Shown: positions 53,725 to 64,000, counted from the stretch's first letter. The stretch: 64,000 bases of DNA from Corallium rubrum (GCA_964035015.1 OZ036007.1:886399-950398), one strand, 5' to 3'. A program made the numbers and translations. Notes: generated by a model not told the origin, from the sequence alone.

Positions 53725-54276
53725 ATGCCAAAGAGGGAAGGTAAGCGCAGTAAAAATGAGCCAGTTGTTATTGAAGATGAGGCTATTGAAAAACTAGTTG
53801 ATGAGCTACAGGTTGCGGAAGAGAGTATTGCTAAAACTGTGAGCACTGAGGAACCTAGCATAGGCACCAGGCGCGAGGAACTTATAACTGCATCTGATGA
53901 ATGGTACATTACCCAGAAGTCCGGACATATAAGAAAATGTAGTGAAAAGACATTAGACAAAATTTACAAGGCTTATGAAGCTAAAAGGAAGAAGGACGCA
54001 GACGGTTTCCTAACAGATTTACTAATAAGTCAGTTCTCAACAATGCTTGGTGGTCTTGACGCAATTGAGGGTCCTGTTGCGCTGACAGATGAACTTAAGA
54101 ATAATGGTATACTGAGAAAAGATGTTGAGAGTATTATATCAGTAGTTAGCCCATACATACCCCTTATAGGGTTACTCGGAGGTGTCGCCATAACTGGTAA
54201 GCACATATACCAGCATAAGACCAAACTGGTGGAGAATAGTATACAACCTATGGTATATGAACAAGACCCTAAGTAG
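53725..54276 (+). CDS. uncharacterised protein with one C-terminal hydrophobic helix
   Basis: 183 residues. A basic start (MPKREGKRSKNEP) is followed by a helical acidic region (EDEAIEKLVDELQVAEESI), a central segment with WYITQKSGHIRKCSEKTLDK, and a hydrophobic helix near 145-163 (SVVSPYIPLIGLLGGVAI). It starts 15 bp after the ATPase, and its last 20 bp overlap the next gene in another frame. Unknown; probably structural given its late-gene position. Confidence 0.6.
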   Translation: MPKREGKRSKNEPVVIEDEAIEKLVDELQVAEESIAKTVSTEEPSIGTRREELITASDEWYITQKSGHIRKCSEKTLDKIYKAYEAKRKKDADGFLTDLLISQFSTMLGGLDAIEGPVALTDELKNNGILRKDVESIISVVSPYIPLIGLLGGVAITGKHIYQHKTKLVENSIQPMVYEQDPK

Positions 54277-55717
54277 ATTCTTCGCTAAGTACCCATATGC
54301 TGACAAAAGCAAGTTTATAACTGAATCAGTTTTTGGTAAGACAGAACCTGGCGTGTTCTTCGGACCCGTCGGCGTCGATGCTACGTACATCTACACCGAG
54401 GACCGGGAATTCAAGAGCAATGAGAACTACACCAAGTACCTCACAATAGATAAGCCACCACCAAAGTTCCCAAAAATATGGTTAGGTGGTGGTACCGTGC
54501 AGAAGGTTCAGGGTAAAAGACACTGGGAGAAGGACATTGAGGAAAAATACGACTTCTCAAAGTTTACATACCTGTCTGAGAACGTTATAGACTACAGCCT
54601 TAACAATTTCAGGGTTTATGTTAATGACCACGACTTCTTCATGTCTAAGTTACCTATCCTAAGTCCCGGTAATAGGACTGATATAGCAGTATGGTGGAAT
54701 AACGGCGAACCTTACTACCAGCTAATCTTCGCTGTCTACCTAAGTACGTACTGCTGTGGTGTTGGGGTTGAGCATCTAAAGTTCTCCGATGATGTTTATC
54801 CAGTGATTACATCTATTATGCGCTTCCATGTGTACTTCACTACCCGACGTATACTAAGGCGTCTTATAAAGGAGAAGAAAAGTGACCTAATGAGGGAATT
54901 TGGTGCTGGTAAGGATGTAATCGACAACATGTCAAATATACCTAGAGAGAAAAAGTTCTTGATTAACCCACATTCTGGTCAGCATCATGACCGCGCATTT
55001 AAGGAGTGGATGTGGAGACTTAACCCTGATTATAAAACACACTACAGAAGGTTCATACCACTTAAGACAGATGGTTTTACCAGGATAGGGCTCCAATATC
55101 TAAACGAGTCTATCGAGGCTTATGTCTATGCAGTGCTAGGCTCACAAGCTAAAACAAGGGTAAGTATCGTTAAGAAGGGTGCCGGAAGTCTGGAGTCACA
55201 ACAGGAATTGAGAGTCATCGTAAACGACGCCGTCGTTAACTACTCTGTTAGCACTTGGATTCTGAATATGAACAGATCAATATCAGATACTAACGTAACC
55301 CAGAACTTGGCTATAAGTCCTGACACATGGTTAGTGCCAGGGTCACTCACAATACTGAAGACAAAAATTATCGGATATAACAACTTACTCAAACACGCGT
55401 CTGATGCTATGAAATTTGGTATTAACTCTAAAGTAAACTACCAGCAGCAGGTTGTCCATAGGCAACCAAAGAAGCTACACCAGGAATATGTACCACATCT
55501 GGAAACATTAGATGAGGAACCAGACAAGAAGGAAAATTCTCCAAACATAGGTTTCCATAAATCTACGGAACCACAAGCAAAGGAAAATTCTCCACATATA
55601 GGTTTCCATACATCTACGGAACCACAAGCACCTGTCACACAGAAAAACAATGAGCTGGGGATTATCTTGGTTTCAACAGCTGTGGCTGGGTATCTGTTTA
55701 GTAAAAACGTCCTGTAG
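54257..55717 (+). CDS. large uncharacterised late protein with C-terminal anchor
   Basis: 486 residues, intact. No catalytic motif is recognised. The body is rich in aromatic residues (FFGPVGVDATYIYTEDREF, RHWEKDIEEKYDFSKFTYL, FKEWMWRLNPDYKTHYRRF). Near the C-terminus a 17-residue unit is present twice in tandem (KENSPNIGFHKSTEPQA and KENSPHIGFHTSTEPQA), and a hydrophobic helix (LGIILVSTAVAGYLFS) ends the protein. It may be a virion surface or internal membrane-anchored protein. It is the last gene before the right TIR and overlaps the preceding gene by 20 bp. It lacks the features of an adenain protease. Confidence 0.65.
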   Translation: MNKTLSRFFAKYPYADKSKFITESVFGKTEPGVFFGPVGVDATYIYTEDREFKSNENYTKYLTIDKPPPKFPKIWLGGGTVQKVQGKRHWEKDIEEKYDFSKFTYLSENVIDYSLNNFRVYVNDHDFFMSKLPILSPGNRTDIAVWWNNGEPYYQLIFAVYLSTYCCGVGVEHLKFSDDVYPVITSIMRFHVYFTTRRILRRLIKEKKSDLMREFGAGKDVIDNMSNIPREKKFLINPHSGQHHDRAFKEWMWRLNPDYKTHYRRFIPLKTDGFTRIGLQYLNESIEAYVYAVLGSQAKTRVSIVKKGAGSLESQQELRVIVNDAVVNYSVSTWILNMNRSISDTNVTQNLAISPDTWLVPGSLTILKTKIIGYNNLLKHASDAMKFGINSKVNYQQQVVHRQPKKLHQEYVPHLETLDEEPDKKENSPNIGFHKSTEPQAKENSPHIGFHTSTEPQAPVTQKNNELGIILVSTAVAGYLFSKNVL

Positions 55718-55875
55718 TGTGAACATGGGGCGTGCGTTTTCTGAGTAAAAAGGTGGTGCTAGTGCCTAAACCAGCTGAAATCGGCAATTTCTCTTGATGT
55801 TAGTACAGGACGGAAATTTACGGCTTTAAAAACGCCGGCATTTGACATATTTCTCTCCGTACAGTCAAAAGGAGG

Positions 55876-55886
55876 TTTCTTTAAGT
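55876..55886 (-). promoter_or_regulatory. ACTTAAAGAAA motif at the inner edge of the right TIR
   Basis: The third exact copy of the motif found upstream of POLB and of the broken nuclease gene. Here it has no leftward gene behind it, so a replication or end-recognition role is as likely as a promoter role. Confidence 0.35.
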
Positions 55887-55891
55887 CTGCG

Positions 55892-56682
55892 GACTACTTA
55901 ATAGGATCTGACTTGGATTCTGTGAAGACTTATATTTTGGAAGATCGGTGGCAACCGACTGGTCTGGCGAGTTGGGGGCAAAATAAACTGGTCCATTTGT
56001 TGGGAGGTTTTATCTGACTCACAATAGACTTTACACTGGTGACTCCTGGTATGATTGCGGCCCAGCACCTCGCCTTCGGCTCGGTGCGGCCGCCCGGACT
56101 CCAGGTTGCCGCTGTTCGGGGCTGTTGTGTGGTTCTAGGTAAATGACCATACGGATGACTTGACCTTGGTGACTCCAAGAAGTAAGGGGGCGTCCTTCTT
56201 AGCATAAGCTCGGGACCATCGCCAAACGACTTGGTCGCTGTGGTCTTTTCCACCGTACCTGATGTAAACTTTATGTTGCATGGAAAAATAATTTCATATA
56301 GGTTGGGTCATTGGTATTCCTGGGTTTTGGATTCCTGGCGGCAACCGACTGGTCTGGCGAGTTGGGGGCAAAAACAGATGGTCCATTAACTATAACCACC
56401 CGTATAGCCAAGCCGTGGTTCCAGTGGTCGCGCTGACGGGGCAAGTAGGGCCAACAACTTCCAAGGTACTCAGCGATGGTGTTGACGACTCAGAATAAAA
56501 GTGGTGGTACTGGGGTATGGAAAAAGTGATGGTACCGGGGTATGGAAAAAAGTGGTGCATGCGGTCAACAAAAAACATCCCTGGGAGTGGACAAAAATCT
56601 CGTCCACGCCTCGGGGAGGAGAGATATCCCTGTCGTAGCACCCAAAATAAACTGGCCTGGTACCCCCATATCCTATACTACT
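55892..56682 (-). repeat. right terminal inverted repeat of the Polinton (791 bp)
   Basis: Reverse complement of 38158-38948, nearly identical. The outer tip is CCTATACTACT. Beyond it lie the target duplication TTTAAT (56683-56688) and the rest of Crypton copy B's 3' flank, which matches copy A at 28930-28520. Confidence 0.95.
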
Positions 56683-57102
56683 TTTAATAACTGTACAATT
56701 AACTTGGGGAAGATATAAACTGGATTTTGTGTATAAAACTGTACGAGAATACTTTGTATGTTCCGAGTGATCTTTAATATAAATTGTAATGTTGAGTTTT
56801 AATGAAAGAATTAAATTATTTCCTTGCAGCGAGCGGAGAGAAAGTGGTTTATGTGCGTACTGAGTCAATTTGACCAGTTATAGGTATTTTTGCATTTGTA
56901 AGTAGCACGCAATTTTATATAAAATGCTACGTCCATTAGTATTCTTTATATAAAATGTCATGTTAATTAGCATTTTCATTGTTTTAATGAATAACCCCAT
57001 ATTTCCCCTGAGAGAGAATTCAAATTCCCTCCCCTGGCTTACAAAACGCATGATTTTAGCAGGTATAAAACGCTTGCACGTGAACAATTGTAGAAAGCCT
57101 AT
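56683..57102. repeat. 3' flank of Crypton copy B, right of the Polinton
   Basis: It continues the sequence interrupted at 38157 and matches 28939-28520 in reverse complement. Homology stops near aggctttctaca (28520/57102). A 96-codon minus-strand frame here is shared with copy A but shows no known domain. Confidence 0.8.
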
Positions 57103-57914
57103 TGGCCAATTGCCTAATGAATAATAATGAGTATTTGAATTTGTTTTAAACAGTTGATCTGTTTTCAAGTGCGAGTCCAGCCTTCAGCATAGTCAATCGA
57201 GATATGGTCTGGAAACTCGGCAAATTTCAAAGCGCCTATAATGAGCTGTAATTTTATGTTGAACCGTACCTTACACCGGGCACATCTTTTGTTTTAGGTT
57301 TATTAATATTTAAATAGCATGGTTGAGTGATTGAACTGAAACGTTGCCATTGGACAATTCGTTCATTATACTAAAATACAATGTGTTCAGTGACCGTGCA
57401 CCATGCACATAAATGCATAAAGGCGAACAAAAAGATAGACCGAAGACTTTAGCTGAGTTTCCAGACCATATCTCGATTGACTTTGCCTTCAGTCACCTTA
57501 TTTTAGACATGCAGGTTATAGTTCGGGCGAGTTCGAGCTTCATCACAAAACTCGTCACAAAACTCTTCAAGGCCTTCACGAAACGAATATACAGTATATA
57601 AGTATGCGATATACTGACTGTATGGCTAATAAATTGAAACATATGGACATAGTGATCTAAAACAAAAATTCGGCAAACTGGGCTGAAAAACTGTTGAACT
57701 CGCTTCGATACGCGTTCGTTTACTTGACTGTGTGAATAAATAGTGTTGAAACTGAAATAAAACATCAAAACGTTGTTCGCGTGTTTAGTGATCATGGCGA
57801 AAACTTTTACAAATTAATTAGTCTTCGTGAAGAGGCTTTCGTGGGTTAGCTAAGACTATGACAATCTTTCATTAACGATGGGCTTACAAAATAAATAATG
57901 GACTAATTAATGTA
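57103..57914. repeat. spacer with a 45-bp inverted repeat pair
   Basis: About 57178-57225 (ccttcagcatagtcaatcga then gatatggtctgg) and 57452-57495 are inverted copies about 230 bp apart, a foldback element. No gene is supported; the open frames there have no family resemblance. Confidence 0.5.
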
Positions 57915-58049
57915 AAACTGAAGTAAAACTAACGTAACTTGCCGTTTATTTATTTGATAATTGCGAATTTCGGCCTGAAATCATCCATGTCAATTCAAGG
58001 CATCCCGGCTTACCGCGGGCTAGCCTGCCCCATGTAATCACCCCCTTAA

Positions 58050-58496
58050 AGCCGGTTTTCCACTAGGCGAAAAATGTCGCGCGAAGCGACTTTTTCTTTT
58101 GTCTCATGAGCTCTGAGCTGGAACTAATCAGAAATCTATTGAATTCGAACAAAAGAAAGTCGCTTCGCGCGAAAAAAATCGCCTAGTGGAAAACCGGCTT
58201 AAAGGCGGTTTTCCACTAGGCGAAAAATGTCGCGCGAAGCGACTTTTTCTTTTGTCTCATGAGCTCTGAGCTGGAACTAATCAGAAATCTATTGAATTCG
58301 AACAAAAGAAAGTCGCTTCGCGCGAAAAAAATCGCCTAGTGGAAAACCGGCTTAAAGGCGGTTTTCCACTAGGCGAAAAATGTCGCGCGAAGCGACATTT
58401 TCTTTTGTCTCGCAAGCTCTCGAGTGGAACTAATTAGCCAAGAGAAAAGAAAAATGTCGAGTCAGTCGACAAATGTCGCCTAGTGAAAAACCGCCT
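58050..58496. mobile_element. three tandem MITEs separated by single TTAA sites
   Basis: Units at 58050-58198, 58203-58351 and 58356-58496 each begin with AGSCGGTTTTCCACTAGGCG (S is G or C) and end with its complement. TTAA lies at 58046-58049, 58199-58202, 58352-58355 and 58497-58500. The first two units are nearly identical; the third belongs to the variant seen at 30771-30911. The unoccupied site at about 33632 reads CTAA. TTAA targets suggest piggyBac-type mobilisation. They have no coding capacity. Confidence 0.88.
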
Positions 58497-59244
58497 TTAA
58501 AGAAAAGGAATTCCGAAAGCAAACTAGCAACCTTACAACTGCACAAGTCCTCAATATTGGCAAAGATGTGTTTCTTTCAAAATTTTGTTGTTCCTACGAC
58601 ATTAGCTAGCCGTGCAGAGGACCAATTTATGATCAAGTTCCTTCAGCAGAAAATTTTAATTGTACAATATAGTCAATACTAAAAATAATACTTTGCTGCT
58701 GAAGGGAGTTTATCGTATCGGTCGGCTGACAAAATAGAACAAGACGCCTGCATAGTCAGGCGTTCACTCGAGCTACACAACTCGCAGTGTTGAGTACATG
58801 GAGACTGTATAGCTTAGGCATATACGGCAGCACAAAACACAATTTTCGATAGAAAACACAATTTTCAATACACAAAACACGATTGCCTGTATTTAACATA
58901 CTTTATTTAAACTGTTACTTCCATTCAGCCGCAATTCGGTGACATTAAACAAGAGTTTTCCTATAGCATTGTATTCAAGTTGATAATTTGTGCTTAGGTT
59001 TGTAAGTTTGGCATTTTAGATACTTTGGGATTCGAAATCGCTCGTCATCTTTTATAATGCATGTAGTCTATAATCTATATACCATAGCAACCGGTTAATC
59101 AATTAATTTCACAGTCAAAACAACACAATTATCGCATAACTTGACCTATATACAAAGTGTTTAAGTGCACACGCAGGCATGTAAAAGAAACTTTTATAAA
59201 CTTCTAAAAGCTTCTAGGACAGCGTCGACCACAGTTGAAATCCA

Positions 59245-59403
59245 AATATTACCAGGGTTAAGTCACGTTGGCCTGAAAAACAGAGAAAAATCTTCTCCAC
59301 GTTTCGAGCGAAGGCCTTTCTCCTGACGAAGGGCCTTCGCTCGAAACGTCGAGAAGATTTTTCTCTGTTTTTCAGGCCAACGTGACTTAACCCTGGTAAT
59401 ATT
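59245..59403. repeat. 159-bp near-perfect palindrome
   Basis: The arms of about 72 bp starting aatattaccagggttaagtc are inverted around a short centre (tttctcctgacgaag). The right arm has ctgacgaagggccttcgctc followed by GAAACGTC, a hammerhead-like/Penelope-end signature. Confidence 0.85.
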
Positions 59404-60189
59404 TTATAAACTTTATTCTACAGCTTTGTGTGCAATGTGCTATTTAAGCCTTATATAACAGCAACGAGTGTGGTAACACTAATTAGGAAAGAGGCGTGCA
59501 ACCGTGTCCTCCCTTTTTTGTATATATTTGAAGGAGAATGCCGAAGCGCTGTTCTGCCTACAATTGCAAAGGTACATCAGAAAGAACGTCTGATAGGACT
59601 TTTCATTAATTTCCAAGAAATCCAAAGCTGCGAACTGCCAGCTGGATTAAGAAGATTCGAAGAGTAGACTTTACACCAAGTGCATGTGTATTCTTATGCT
59701 TTATTCCGAGGTATTCAGGGTCAGAATATTCCCATATTCATATGATATTCCGATAAGAATACCTAGAACTCGTTTGAATATCACGAATATTTCGTGTTGG
59801 ATTCTGACGTATAGACACCAGAATATCCGGCTTTTCATGCAGTGTACTCTAATTTTGTTACATATACTGCAAATCCCAAAAAAATTGTTTAAAAAAAATA
59901 CATGTTTGTTTTAAGATTTTTTTTGTCCCGTCTGTAAGATTATAATCTTACTGAGTTTTCTTGACAAGATACTTTGTACAAGATTAAATATCTTAAATTT
60001 AACAAGAAATAGAATCGTAGTAAAATGTAGTATAAACAAACGACATTGTAATTCGCAAAATATTTGTTTGTGTAATATACCACCGTTTCAAATACTATAC
60101 TTGATCGCACGAGAATATTTGAACCTATACTCGTAAACAAGTTAGACTAATTAATTCTTTGAACGTTTTCATGGCGATGAAGTAATATA

Positions 60190-60470
60190 AATAAGTTTTG
60201 TGGAAACACCACGTAAAATATTTCTTTGCTAAACTTTCAGCCTGTTGACTCAGGCCTTCATGATTTTGAAATTTGTTTTCTAATTAATAAAATTAACGTG
60301 ATACGCCATTGTATTCTTACGTGATTTAATTGATCAGTTGCTTAATTTATAAATGACGTGAACCAACAGTTTGTTATTATTGCTCTGATGTAGGCCTGAG
60401 TCAACAGGCCGAAAGCTTAGCAAAGAAATATTTTACGTTGTGTTTCCACAAAACTTATTTATAAGTTAGA
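60190..60470. repeat. foldback with 75-bp arms
   Basis: aagttttgtggaaacaccac and following bases at about 60195-60265 are inverted at about 60390-60470, each arm carrying a cctgagtcaacaggc hairpin. The 125-bp centre is AT-rich. It is probably a Penelope-like end pair. Confidence 0.65.
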
Positions 60471-61275
60471 CTAATACTATCGAAAAAAACACGGAAGTTG
60501 AGTAACGTTGAAACTTGTTTTAAAACTTGATAGAACATGAAAATGTTTGAAACTTTGTTTGCATGATTGTATATTAATTGCTATTGCCCTCTTTGATATA
60601 CGAGGTACAGATCAAACGTCTTTACAGATTCGTCTATGACTCGTTTGAGAAAGGTTAACCATATTTCTTTAAAAATGACGTTATTTGGAGTTTCTCTCAA
60701 GGTTGCCAATTTCAATTACATATTCTTAGTCTCTCTATACAGCACTGTTTTGCTGGATAAGGTAAGCAGTTTTTATAAAGGAGATATGTCATATAAAATT
60801 GGTAAGAAAAAATATTTTTTACGACGATTTTATGTAATAGGTCGCATACAATTCCATATTTTTCTATTTTTATCTCGTTGTATGTAGATATGTGTTTCGT
60901 TCCAACGTTCTCAGTTTATTCATAAAATGAATTCTAACTAGGCTTGTTCTGTGTCTAAAAACATACTAGTCCGCCAAAACTTGGACGAGGGGGCTAAAAC
61001 GTAAACTGGTTGATTTATTACTTAGCGCCGCGCCTATAAGGTTTTAATGAATTTTTTTTGTACTGCAGCAGAATGTGGACCTTCAGGCTATCCATGACCT
61101 TGGACCGTGTAACAAAACCACAAATCGGTTAAAGACAACGAAGGTAACAACGAGCCCTTAATTTGTTCTAAATACAACGGAGTTTATAGCTGGAAATCAA
61201 TTCTCGGTGCGTTGAATTTATTCAGAGTTACATGCATTGATAAATAGATACTTTTGTTAAAGGGCATATGAACTG

Positions 61276-61640
61276 TAAATTTTGTTTTCATATCGTGTGA
61301 TGATTTTGGCACTTTAAAATGCCCTCTTTTCAATGAAGCACTTTATTTTTTATTAAAAGTTCGTTTTAACAGTCAAAATTCGAAACTGGCCTTTTTAACA
61401 TGTCCGAGCACAACTCGTAGCAGAGGCCTAGGCCCGAGTTATGACGTAGGAAGTTGTACCCACTATCAACACGAAGCTATTTACATGTTGTGCGCTGAGT
61501 TGCTCTTCTTTTATGAAGTCATAATAGAATAAAATCTTTGGCTTTGCTTGCTGATTGTAAAATTATTAAACTGAAAGTGTGATCATAATAATTTGGATTT
61601 GTGCAAGAATGTCAATGGAATGTGATTACGACTTAGAAGA
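61276..61640. other. gene-free flank of the second LINE
   Basis: No element end or gene is recognised between the repeat boundary and the LINE coding region. Confidence 0.4.
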
Positions 61641-64000
61641 TAGATCAAGAAATGGGGGTTTGTATCTACTTGCGTAGCTCCATCAACTACATTATAAGAC
61701 AGGATCTGATTCCCTCTGAACTAGAGGCTGTTTGTGTAGAAATTATTAAGCCACATAGCAGACCATTTCTTGTTACAACAGTTTATAGACCACCAAATGC
61801 ATCATCTGAATTCTTTAATCATTTTGAAAAATTAATCAAAGCTATTGATGATGAAAATAAAGAAATTTATATTCTGGGTGATCTAAACTGTGATATGCTT
61901 AAAACAGATAAAGATTCCAATGTTCCAACAAAGAAAATAAAGTCGTTGTATGAGTTGTATCAATTATCACAATTGATCGATGAAGCTACTCGAGTAACTA
62001 TGACAACTTCCAGCCTTATCTATCGTATAGTTACTAATACACCAGAGAAAATTTCTGATTCTGGTGTTCTCCATACCGTTATAAGTGACCATAGTTTAGT
62101 GTTTGCAATAAGGAAAATTTCTGTTGTTAAAAAACAAGAAAACAAAGTTGAGATTAGAAATATGAAAAAATTTGATCATCAAGAGTTTGTTGAGGATCTG
62201 ATGCGATAACCCTGGGAAAATGTGTATTTTTTCGCTGAAGATCCAAACGCTATGTGGGAAATTTGAAAGAAACTATCCTTAGAGGTCTTAGATAAACATG
62301 CACCACTTCAAAACAAAAAGATTAGAACAAAAAAAGTTCCTTGGATTACAAGTGCTATAAAGGAACTTATAAACACAAGGGACAGACTAAAAAGAAAAAC
62401 CATTATTACAAACCTAGGAATAGACCGGTTAAATTATAAAACAACAAGAAACAAAGTCAATATACTGCTAAGAAATGCTAAAAAAGATTATTACTCCACG
62501 AAAATTGCTGGTCAAAAATGCAATCCCAAAGAGGCGTGGAAAACTATAAACAATGTATTACGTAGACAAAGCAAACCAACAGTGATAAATGAGATAAAAC
62601 TAGGTGAAAAGAGCTTGACAAATGCCAAAGATATTGCAGAGGGCTTTAGTGATTATTTTTCAAATATTGGCCCTAATCTAGCTAGCAAAATTGATACTTC
62701 AAATCTCAACTTTGAAACATATGTCGAGAATCTAGTTAGCAAAATCTAGCTAGCAAAATTGATACTTCAAATCTCAACTTTGAAACATATGTCGAGAATG
62801 CTAAATCAGAGTTCACTGCATTCCAGCCGGTCACTGTCAGGGATGTCTACCATCTATTGCATGGTCTTTCTAGCAATAAAGCCACAGGCCTTGATAAGAG
62901 TTCTTGTAAAATTATTAAATTAGCTGCACCTGCAATATCAGATTCATTGACATACATTTTCAATCAGGCAATTACTTTATCCTTTTTCCCTGGCGAATGG
63001 AAAACGGCTAGAGTAATACCTCTCTATAAAAATGGCCCACGAAACGTGCCAGGAAATTACAGACCAATTTCAGTTTTGCCAGCCATTAGCAAAATTATGG
63101 AACGAATTCTCTATGATCAACTATACAAGTACTTAACCAAATTTGGACTTCTAAGTGATTGTCAAGTTCGAAAATTTCACTCTACAGCTACAGCATTACT
63201 GGACTGTAGAAATGACTGGTATATGAATTTAGACCGGAAAATGTTCAACTTAGTAGTCTTAATTGACTTGAAAAAAGCATTTGATACTGTTGACCATCAA
63301 ATTATATTGACAAAACTAGAGCTCTATGGAGTAAAAGGGCAAGCTCTATCTTTTGTCAAATCTTATCTCTGAAATAGAAGCCAGAAATGCCAAATACAAG
63401 GATCTATTTCATCAGAGAAATTGATCAAATGTGGCGTACCACAAGGCTCTATTTTAGGGCCACTATTTTTTCTATTATATATTAATGATTTTCCTCAATG
63501 CCTATATAAAACAAAACCTAGGTTGTTTGCTGACGACACTAACCTGACCCCTTTTGGAGACTCTATTACTGATCTTGAAGCCGCAGTGAATTCTGATTTA
63601 GAAAATCTTAGGAAATGGTTAATCGCCAATAAACTTAGCCTAAACGTAGCTAAGACTGAGTTTATGTTAATTGGTTCAAAACAACTCATTAAAAGTATTT
63701 CAAATTTGCAACTAAATGTTAAAATTGAAAACGAATCAGTTAAACAAGTTTATGAATCCAAAACTCTTGTAGGGACAATTGACCAGCATTTATCTTGGAA
63801 GAGTAACACCAAGAATATTTGCAAGAAAATAACATCCGGAATCTCGGCTCTTCGACGTCTAAAAGAAGTTGCTGATAAGCAAACACTTCTTTCTGTTTAT
63901 AATGCAATTGTTCGCCCATACTTCGATTACTGCTGTGATGTATGGGATGTGTTCGGTGAAACACAATCAAAAAAGACTCCAAAAACTCCAAAATAGAACT
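61641..64000 (+). pseudogene. second LINE: endonuclease and reverse transcriptase, degraded, runs off the window
   Basis: Plus-strand fragments of one LINE ORF2. 61652-62209 holds the APE endonuclease C-terminal half (TVYRPPNASSEFF, IYILGDLNCDML and HTVISDHSLVFAI). 62210-62856 is a spacer region in broken frames (KTVPWIT-type segment and a DYFSNIG segment). 62857-63372 is the RT start (WKTARVIPLYKNGP, NYRPISVLPAISKIMERI and LIDLKKAFDTVDH). After a TGA at 63370, 63421-63996 continues with CGVPQGSILGPLFFLLYINDF and LFADDTNLTPFGD (catalytic FADD). A segment of about 65 bp is duplicated in tandem at 62688-62805. It is of the same general CR1/Jockey-type group as 19559-22117 but another family. 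The C-terminus lies beyond the window. Confidence 0.82.

Larger units (their letters stand above)
38158..56682. mobile_element. Polinton/Maverick, 18,525 bp, complete ends
   Basis: A virus-like self-replicating DNA transposon with 791-bp terminal inverted repeats, tips AGTAGTATAGG/CCTATACTACT and a 6-bp target duplication. It encodes the hallmark set: protein-primed B-family DNA polymerase, retroviral-type integrase with chromodomain, double-jelly-roll capsid protein, penton-like protein and A32-type packaging ATPase. It also encodes a Bro-N/VRR-NUC protein and at least eight proteins of unknown role. Genes are packed with spacers often under 25 bp. Left-arm genes mostly point left and right-arm genes point right. 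No adenain-like protease is found. The near-identity of the TIRs suggests recent insertion, although several genes carry single-base breaks. Confidence 0.95.
57915..61275. repeat. right-hand copy of the repeat at 32820-33720, with insertions
   Basis: It is homologous in reverse to 32820-33720 but enlarged by the MITE trimer (58050-58496) and by about 2 kb (58553-60540) that has no counterpart in the left copy. The 2-kb insert contains a 159-bp palindrome (59245-59403), a foldback with GAAAG-type hairpin (60190-60470), and a segment near 58683-58742 also found at 34097-34160. Confidence 0.65.

Noticed and set aside
42725..55891. CRISPR-like array or bacterial operon reading of the compact gene cluster
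   Set aside because: No spacer-repeat structure and no ribosome binding sites; the gene set is that of a Polinton.

Overview
The window looks like repeat-rich metazoan nuclear DNA, most likely from a cnidarian. This is inferred from its content: an 18.5 kb Polinton (Maverick), Penelope-like, DIRS-like, Ty3/gypsy and LINE retroelements, 5S-rRNA-derived SINEs, Crypton-like recombinase genes and many foldback elements. There are no bacterial features, and only one convincing host-type gene is present, an intronless secreted PI-PLC X-like protein at 9903-11081. Most other long open frames belong to mobile elements. No species can be named from the sequence alone.

Layout. 1-1690 is a 26/32/38-bp minisatellite, followed by a 646-bp TIR element (1693-2338) and a symmetric GCA/GCAGCG microsatellite (2893-3404). 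4925-6590 is a decayed DIRS-like reverse transcriptase. 8501-9896 is a composite with 200-bp inverted arms, lying directly against the stop codon of the PI-PLC gene. 11635-17571 is a minus-strand Ty3/gypsy element with 140-bp LTRs and a broken gag-pol. 17751-18692 is a non-autonomous TIR element. 24240-24720 is a related locus without either insertion, so it shows the order of events. 19410-22140 is a 5'-truncated LINE. 23483-25219 and 34350-35621 hold Penelope-like relics. 28520-29750 and 36365-38157 are two inverted copies of a Crypton-like tyrosine recombinase gene. 29754-31811 is a TIR element that contains telomere-like repeats, a 5S SINE and a MITE. 61652 to the window end is a second LINE.

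The centrepiece is the Polinton at 38158-56682. It has 791-bp, nearly identical terminal inverted repeats and a 6-bp target duplication (TTTAAT). It sits in the 3' part of the second Crypton copy. The first Crypton copy in the same window preserves the unoccupied target. Left-arm genes mostly run leftward: pPolB, a Bro-N/VRR-NUC fusion, a broken double-nuclease gene, a run of small membrane proteins and a fibre-like protein. Right-arm genes run rightward: penton-like protein, chromodomain integrase, an acidic protein, a coiled-coil/membrane protein, double-jelly-roll capsid protein, A32-type packaging ATPase and two unknown proteins. The two arms diverge from a 23-bp spacer at 48597-48619.

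Together these genes would supply replication (pPolB), integration (integrase), capsid (MCP, penton) and packaging (ATPase). No adenain-type protease is visible. The integrase, MCP, penton, one nuclease gene and one membrane-protein gene carry stops or single-base frame breaks, so this copy is probably not autonomous, unless some of the breaks are assembly errors. The least familiar part of the element is its nuclease and membrane-protein module between 42.8 and 48.6 kb.
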